Shown in pieces: positions 61,187 through 64,000 of a DNA stretch of 64,000 bases. The notes below the pieces were generated by a model, which saw nothing but the letters and a program-made list of their open reading frames with translations, ran no database searches and was not told the DNA's origin. Every line of letters begins with the position of its first letter. Position 1 is the stretch's first letter. Position numbers and translations under genes: made by a program. The stretch is from Pseudoxanthomonas sp. J35 (GTDB lineage Bacteria; Pseudomonadota; Gammaproteobacteria; Xanthomonadales; Xanthomonadaceae). Where the stretch lies: contig NZ_AZVB01000001.1 of assembly GCF_000513995.1 (NCBI RefSeq), positions 62,001 to 126,000 of the forward strand, given 5' to 3'.

Positions 61187-61257
61187 TCGCGCGCGGCGCG
61201 GCATCGCCGCGCCATCGCCCGCCTCCCGCGACGGAGCGGCAACGGACAGGCAGAAAG

Positions 61258-61279
61258 AAAGGCGCCATCGGCGCCTTTT
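61258..61279. terminator. bidirectional terminator between yggX and tRNA-Phe
   Basis: AAAGGCGCC-ATC-GGCGCCTTTT. It closes yggX on the plus strand. On the minus strand it follows the tRNA-Phe end by 22 bases and has TTTCTTTC after it. Confidence 0.85.
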
Positions 61280-61300
61280 CTCGCTACCACCTGTTGTAAA

Positions 61301-61376
61301 TGGTGGCCGGGGAGGGAATCGAACCCCCGACACGGGGATTTTCAATCCCCTGCTCTACCAACTGAGCTACCCGGCC
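61301..61376 (-). tRNA. tRNA-Phe (anticodon GAA)
   Basis: A 76-nt tRNA with encoded CCA and discriminator A. Acceptor GGCCGGG/CCCGGCC; D arm with GCTCAGTTGGTAGAGC; anticodon arm GGGGA-TTGAAAA-TCCCC placing GAA at 34-36; T arm with GGTTCGATTCC. Transcribed alone, opposite to yggX. Confidence 0.97.
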
Positions 61377-61543
61377 ATGCGCGGCATGACCGCGGCGAGG
61401 TGCGGAATCATACCGGGGCGAAAAGCGAACGACAAGCGTGTCGTGCATCGGTCACCCCGATCCGCTTCCACGCACCTTCTATTGGCATCCCCCACGGCCG
61501 GGCGCATCATCCCCGACGGGGAACCCACCGCAGGGAGGAAACC

Positions 61544-62029
61544 ATGAAGAGGATCCTGACGCTGATGGTGCTGTCGATTGCCGTGGTCGCGGGCCTGGCG
61601 GGATGCAGGAGCACGCCGCGGGCCACGGATGCGGAACGGCTGGCGTTCTACGAGGCACATGCCGGCGAACCGGTGCGCAACTTCCGCCTGTTCGGCCGGC
61701 TTACCGGGTGGACTCCCCTGGGCAATTCGGCGCTGCTGGTCTGGCCCCGGCCGAACCAGGCGTACCTCCTGGACGTGACCACCTGCCAGGACCTGCCGTT
61801 CGCCTCCGCGATCTCGCTGTCGCACTTCGCCAGCACGGTCACCGCCCGCTTCGATACGGTGACCCCGCATGGCGCAGGGCTGACCGCGCCCGGGCGCATC
61901 CCGTGCCGGATCACCCAGATCCGGCCGATTGACACCCAGGCCGTCAGGGATACCCGCGAGGAGATGCGGCAGGCCGAGGCCGAAGCGCGCTCCGAGGCGC
62001 CGCCGGCCGAGGAACCGCCGTCCAACTGA
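61544..62029 (+). CDS. small lipoprotein, possibly DUF6491 family
   Basis: 161 residues, lipobox LAGC. The body (FRLFGRLTGWTPLGNSALLVWPRPNQAYLLDV; the conserved CQDL; then CRITQIRPID) resembles a strand-rich domain common in xanthomonads, which I recall as DUF6491. The last 30 residues are Glu/Ala-rich. GGGAGG precedes ATG at 61544 by seven bases. Upstream is the tRNA-Phe promoter region. Confidence 0.72.
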   Translation: MKRILTLMVLSIAVVAGLAGCRSTPRATDAERLAFYEAHAGEPVRNFRLFGRLTGWTPLGNSALLVWPRPNQAYLLDVTTCQDLPFASAISLSHFASTVTARFDTVTPHGAGLTAPGRIPCRITQIRPIDTQAVRDTREEMRQAEAEARSEAPPAEEPPSN

Positions 62030-62036
62030 GCGCCGC

Positions 62037-62075
62037 CGAAGGAACGGGCACGGTCCACCCGTGCCCGTTCCTTCG
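62037..62075. terminator. strong hairpin, probable terminator of lipoprotein gene
   Basis: A perfect 17-bp stem (CGAAGGAACGGGCACGG and its complement) with a five-base loop, eight bases past the stop. No T-run follows, so termination is inferred from stem strength and place. Confidence 0.6.
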
Positions 62076-62264
62076 CCTGATGACGAAGATCGCCAGCCAC
62101 GCGCCGCAAGGCGCGGGGAACGGCTTCGTCCGCGGCGTGGCGGGACGGATTCGGAGCTTTCCTACAGCAGCTTCCATGGAAGCCTGATTCCAGCAGCGGC
62201 GCGGCGCGTTCAAGACTAGGCCGGTCCGGCATGCCACCGCGCGCCGGCAAGCCGGGGAACCGAC

Positions 62265-62477
62265 ATGGACCAGCGACAGCTCGTCGTACGCAGGGACCTC
62301 CGCGGCTGCACGCTGCTGGACGGCGGCAGGCCACTGGCGTGGTACCCCCAGCTCGGCCAGGCCCTGGCGATGGCAGGACTGCTGGCCGAGGCCAATGCCC
62401 TGCGCTTCGGCGCGCCGGCGCGGGTGGAACTGTGCGAGCGCGGCCAGGCACCCCGGCACCTCTACTGGCGCGCATGA
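62265..62477 (+). CDS. 70-residue protein of unknown function
   Basis: Starts at ATG 62265 with GGGGAA six bases upstream. The sequence suggests two or three strands, a helix (LGQALAMAGLLAEANALRF) and a final strand pair (RVELCERG, RHLYWRA). The size and shape recall small DUF2188-like proteins, but I cannot assign it. The third-position GC is high, as in the neighbours, which supports coding. Confidence 0.6.
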   Translation: MDQRQLVVRRDLRGCTLLDGGRPLAWYPQLGQALAMAGLLAEANALRFGAPARVELCERGQAPRHLYWRA

Positions 62478-62515
62478 GCAGCGGGGCGCGGTAGCGGCAA
62501 CCCGTCCGGCCTCCC

Positions 62516-62546
62516 GGCGGCCATCCTGGCGGCCATCCTGGCGGCC
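62516..62546. repeat. 12-bp direct repeat in lipocalin promoter region
   Basis: GGCGGCCATCCT occurs twice in a row, then GGCGGCC. It ends five bases before a TAGGAT box (62552-62557), which lies 25 bases before the lipocalin ATG, so it occupies the -35 area. Confidence 0.7.
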
Positions 62547-62582
62547 GATGCTAGGATCGCCCGGTCGATCCGTGGAGGCTCC

Positions 62583-63134
62583 ATGCGCGCCCCGACCACG
62601 CTGCTCCTGGCCTGCGCCGCCGCGCTGGCCGCGCCCTTCGCGCTCACGGCCCGGGCCGCCGAACCGGTGGTGTCCGTGCCGGAGATGGACCTGACCCGCT
62701 ACGCCGGGCACTGGTACGAGATCGCCCACCTGCCGGTCTCGTTCCAGCGCAAGTGCGCCGCCGACATCACCACCAGCTACGCCCTGCGCGCCGACGGCCG
62801 CATCGAGGTGCGCAACGCCTGCCGCACGGCCGATGGCGAGCAGCTCCAGGTCCACGGCACCGCCCGCACCGTGCCCGGCCACCCCGGGCGGCTGCAGGTG
62901 CGCTTCGCCCCGGCGTGGATGTCGTGGCTGCCATGGACCTGGGCGGACTACTGGGTGATCGAGCTGGATCCTGACTACCGGTGGGCGATGGTCGGCGACC
63001 CGGACCGCGAATACCTGTGGATCCTCGCGCGCGAACCGGCGATGGACGCGGCCCTGTTCGCCCGCCTGCAGGCCCGGGCCAGGGCCATGGGTTACGACCT
63101 GGCGCCGCTGGTGGTGGCCGCCCCGCTGCGCTGA
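62583..63134 (+). CDS. Blc-like lipocalin
   Basis: 183 residues with a signal peptide (ending ARAAE). The lipocalin start DLTRYAGHWYEIAHLPVSFQ, the middle strand VRFAPAW, ADYWVIELDPDYRWAMVGDP and the end EYLWILAREP are all typical of bacterial Blc. There is no lipobox cysteine, so unlike E. coli Blc it should be periplasmic and soluble. It likely carries a fatty acid or lysophospholipid. Confidence 0.92.
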   Translation: MRAPTTLLLACAAALAAPFALTARAAEPVVSVPEMDLTRYAGHWYEIAHLPVSFQRKCAADITTSYALRADGRIEVRNACRTADGEQLQVHGTARTVPGHPGRLQVRFAPAWMSWLPWTWADYWVIELDPDYRWAMVGDPDREYLWILAREPAMDAALFARLQARARAMGYDLAPLVVAAPLR

Positions 63135-63182
63135 ATGCCCCGCGCCGGCTAACATCGCCCGACCTGTGATTCCGGAGCCGGC

Positions 63183-63659
63183 ATGAAGTCGACCCTCAAG
63201 CTGTTCGTGGCCCTCTGCGCCCTGCTGGTCCTCGCCTCGTGCGGGGGCAACGTCCGTCGCGTCTCGCCGCCGGCGGCGGCGATCCAGCAGCTGACCGTGC
63301 AGGCCAACGGCGACTGGCGGGTCGACCTGCGCCTGCACAACTACAGCAGCATCTCCATGCGCTTCGACAGCGTGCGCCTGGAACTGAGCGTGGACGAACA
63401 CGCCGCCGGCACCGTGCATGCCACGCCGGCGATGTCGATCGGCCCGACCTCCGCCGACGTGGTCCAGGTGACGCTGAAGCCGTCGGCAATGGCGAAGATC
63501 GCGGTGGCCGACGCCCTGGCCACGCGCCGCTCGCTGTCGTACCGGCTGGAAGGCAAGGTCAGCGCCACGCCGGACGAGGCGAGCAAGCCGCGCGAGTTCG
63601 AGGTCGACGGCCGCAGCGCGCTCAATCCCGCTCCTGGCCTGGACGGCGTGCTGCGCTGA
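63183..63659 (+). CDS. lipoprotein with LEA type 2 (WHy)-like domain
   Basis: 158 residues, lipobox LASC. The pattern WRVDLRLHNYSSISMRFDSVRL then LSVDEHAAGT and later strands matches LEA-2/WHy-like beta-sandwich proteins; the similarity is by eye. ATG at 63183 (MKSTLKLFVAL), with GGAG upstream. It lies 48 bp after the lipocalin gene, and TAACAT at 63150 may be its own -10 box. Confidence 0.75.
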   Translation: MKSTLKLFVALCALLVLASCGGNVRRVSPPAAAIQQLTVQANGDWRVDLRLHNYSSISMRFDSVRLELSVDEHAAGTVHATPAMSIGPTSADVVQVTLKPSAMAKIAVADALATRRSLSYRLEGKVSATPDEASKPREFEVDGRSALNPAPGLDGVLR

Positions 63660-63712
63660 CCGGGCAGCCGCCTACCCAAGTCCGCGCCATTCGGGTATAA
63701 GCTGTGTCCCCG

Positions 63713-64000
63713 ATGGAGACGGACACAGCGCAAGCAGGTCTGGTCTGCACCGGGGCCCCGGCTCCGGTTGCCGCCCCTCCCCCGCGGGAGCATGCCCCGG
63801 CGGTGAGGGTACTGTCGCTGGACGCCCATGGCCGCGCCATGGACTGGATCGGATGGCAGGACGCCACCTGCCTCTATGCACGCGATGCCGTCGCCTGGAC
63901 ACTTGGCGATCCCTGCCTGCGCATCCGCGGCGGCGTGTGCCGGCTGACCGGCGCGCGCAGCATCATCGAGCTGCACCCGATCATCGCCACCCGCGGCCAG
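63713..64000 (+). CDS. HNH endonuclease-type protein (partial, 3' end outside window)
   Basis: 96 codons to the window edge from ATG 63713. After a variable Pro/Ala-rich 30 residues the sequence RVLSLDAHGRAMDWIGWQDA, CLYARDAVAWTLGDP and IELHPIIATRGQ resembles the N-terminal part of a chromosomal HNH protein common in xanthomonads; the HNH motif itself would lie beyond the edge. A TATAAG box is seen near 63696. The call rests on memory of the family. Confidence 0.65.
   Translation, partial: METDTAQAGLVCTGAPAPVAAPPPREHAPAVRVLSLDAHGRAMDWIGWQDATCLYARDAVAWTLGDPCLRIRGGVCRLTGARSIIELHPIIATRGQ

Overview
This 64-kb window is a chromosomal segment of a very GC-rich gammaproteobacterium, most likely of the Xanthomonadaceae/Lysobacteraceae (Lysobacter, Luteimonas, Pseudoxanthomonas or Thermomonas type). 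The signs are the order accD-glmM-tpiA-secG-tRNA-Leu-nuoA onward, palindromic GTAG-type repeats like the SMAG repeats of Stenotrophomonas, many small lipoproteins typical of the family, and a dense set of secreted peptidases. The genus is inference.

Layout. Positions 1-9.35 kb hold complex I genes nuoA to nuoJ on the minus strand (nuoJ runs off the left edge), with a promoter near 9.53 kb. Upstream are a terminator, tRNA-Leu(GAG), secG, tpiA, a 2-oxoglutarate/Fe(II) oxygenase, glmM and accD. From 14.5 to 18 kb are a DUF4442 protein, an unknown membrane-anchored protein, a DUF502 protein and a queuosine-precursor transporter (yhhQ). From 18 to 31 kb lies a block rich in hydrolases: a DUF885 protein, a beta-lactamase-like serine hydrolase, a deletion scar joining an ABC ATPase start to an M1 peptidase end, an FAD oxidoreductase, a CHASE2 receptor with a degenerate GGDEF domain, a beta-CASP nuclease, an M13 metallopeptidase, and a second M13 copy that has lost its zinc ligands. 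From 31 to 42 kb are rhomboid, an alkyltransferase-like protein, pit with its DUF47 partner, a CorC-like protein, ExoD-like protein, a GGDEF-EAL protein overlapping a periplasmic PhnD-like protein, trmJ and suhB. Positions 42.0-42.9 kb are a repeat-rich intergenic stretch. Then come yajC-secD-secF and queA-tgt, an Lrp-type regulator divergent from a class III aminotransferase, upp, a GH9 cellulase with a MAPEG protein, an MBL hydrolase, gamma-glutamyltransferase, a ferredoxin, coaD, rsmD, ftsY, mutY, yggX, tRNA-Phe, several small envelope proteins and the start of an HNH endonuclease gene.

How it fits together. Most genes are housekeeping: respiration, protein export (secG, secDF-yajC, ftsY), tRNA modification (queA, tgt, yhhQ, trmJ), cell-wall and lipid precursors (glmM, accD). 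The accessory interest lies in four places: the in-frame deletion scar at 21.1-22.0 kb, the live and dead M13 pair at 27-31 kb, the c-di-GMP sensor pair at 37-40 kb, and the repeat clusters at 32.9-33.1 and 42.2-42.7 kb, which include a short element with inverted ends. I found no phage, insertion sequence with transposase, CRISPR array or origin.
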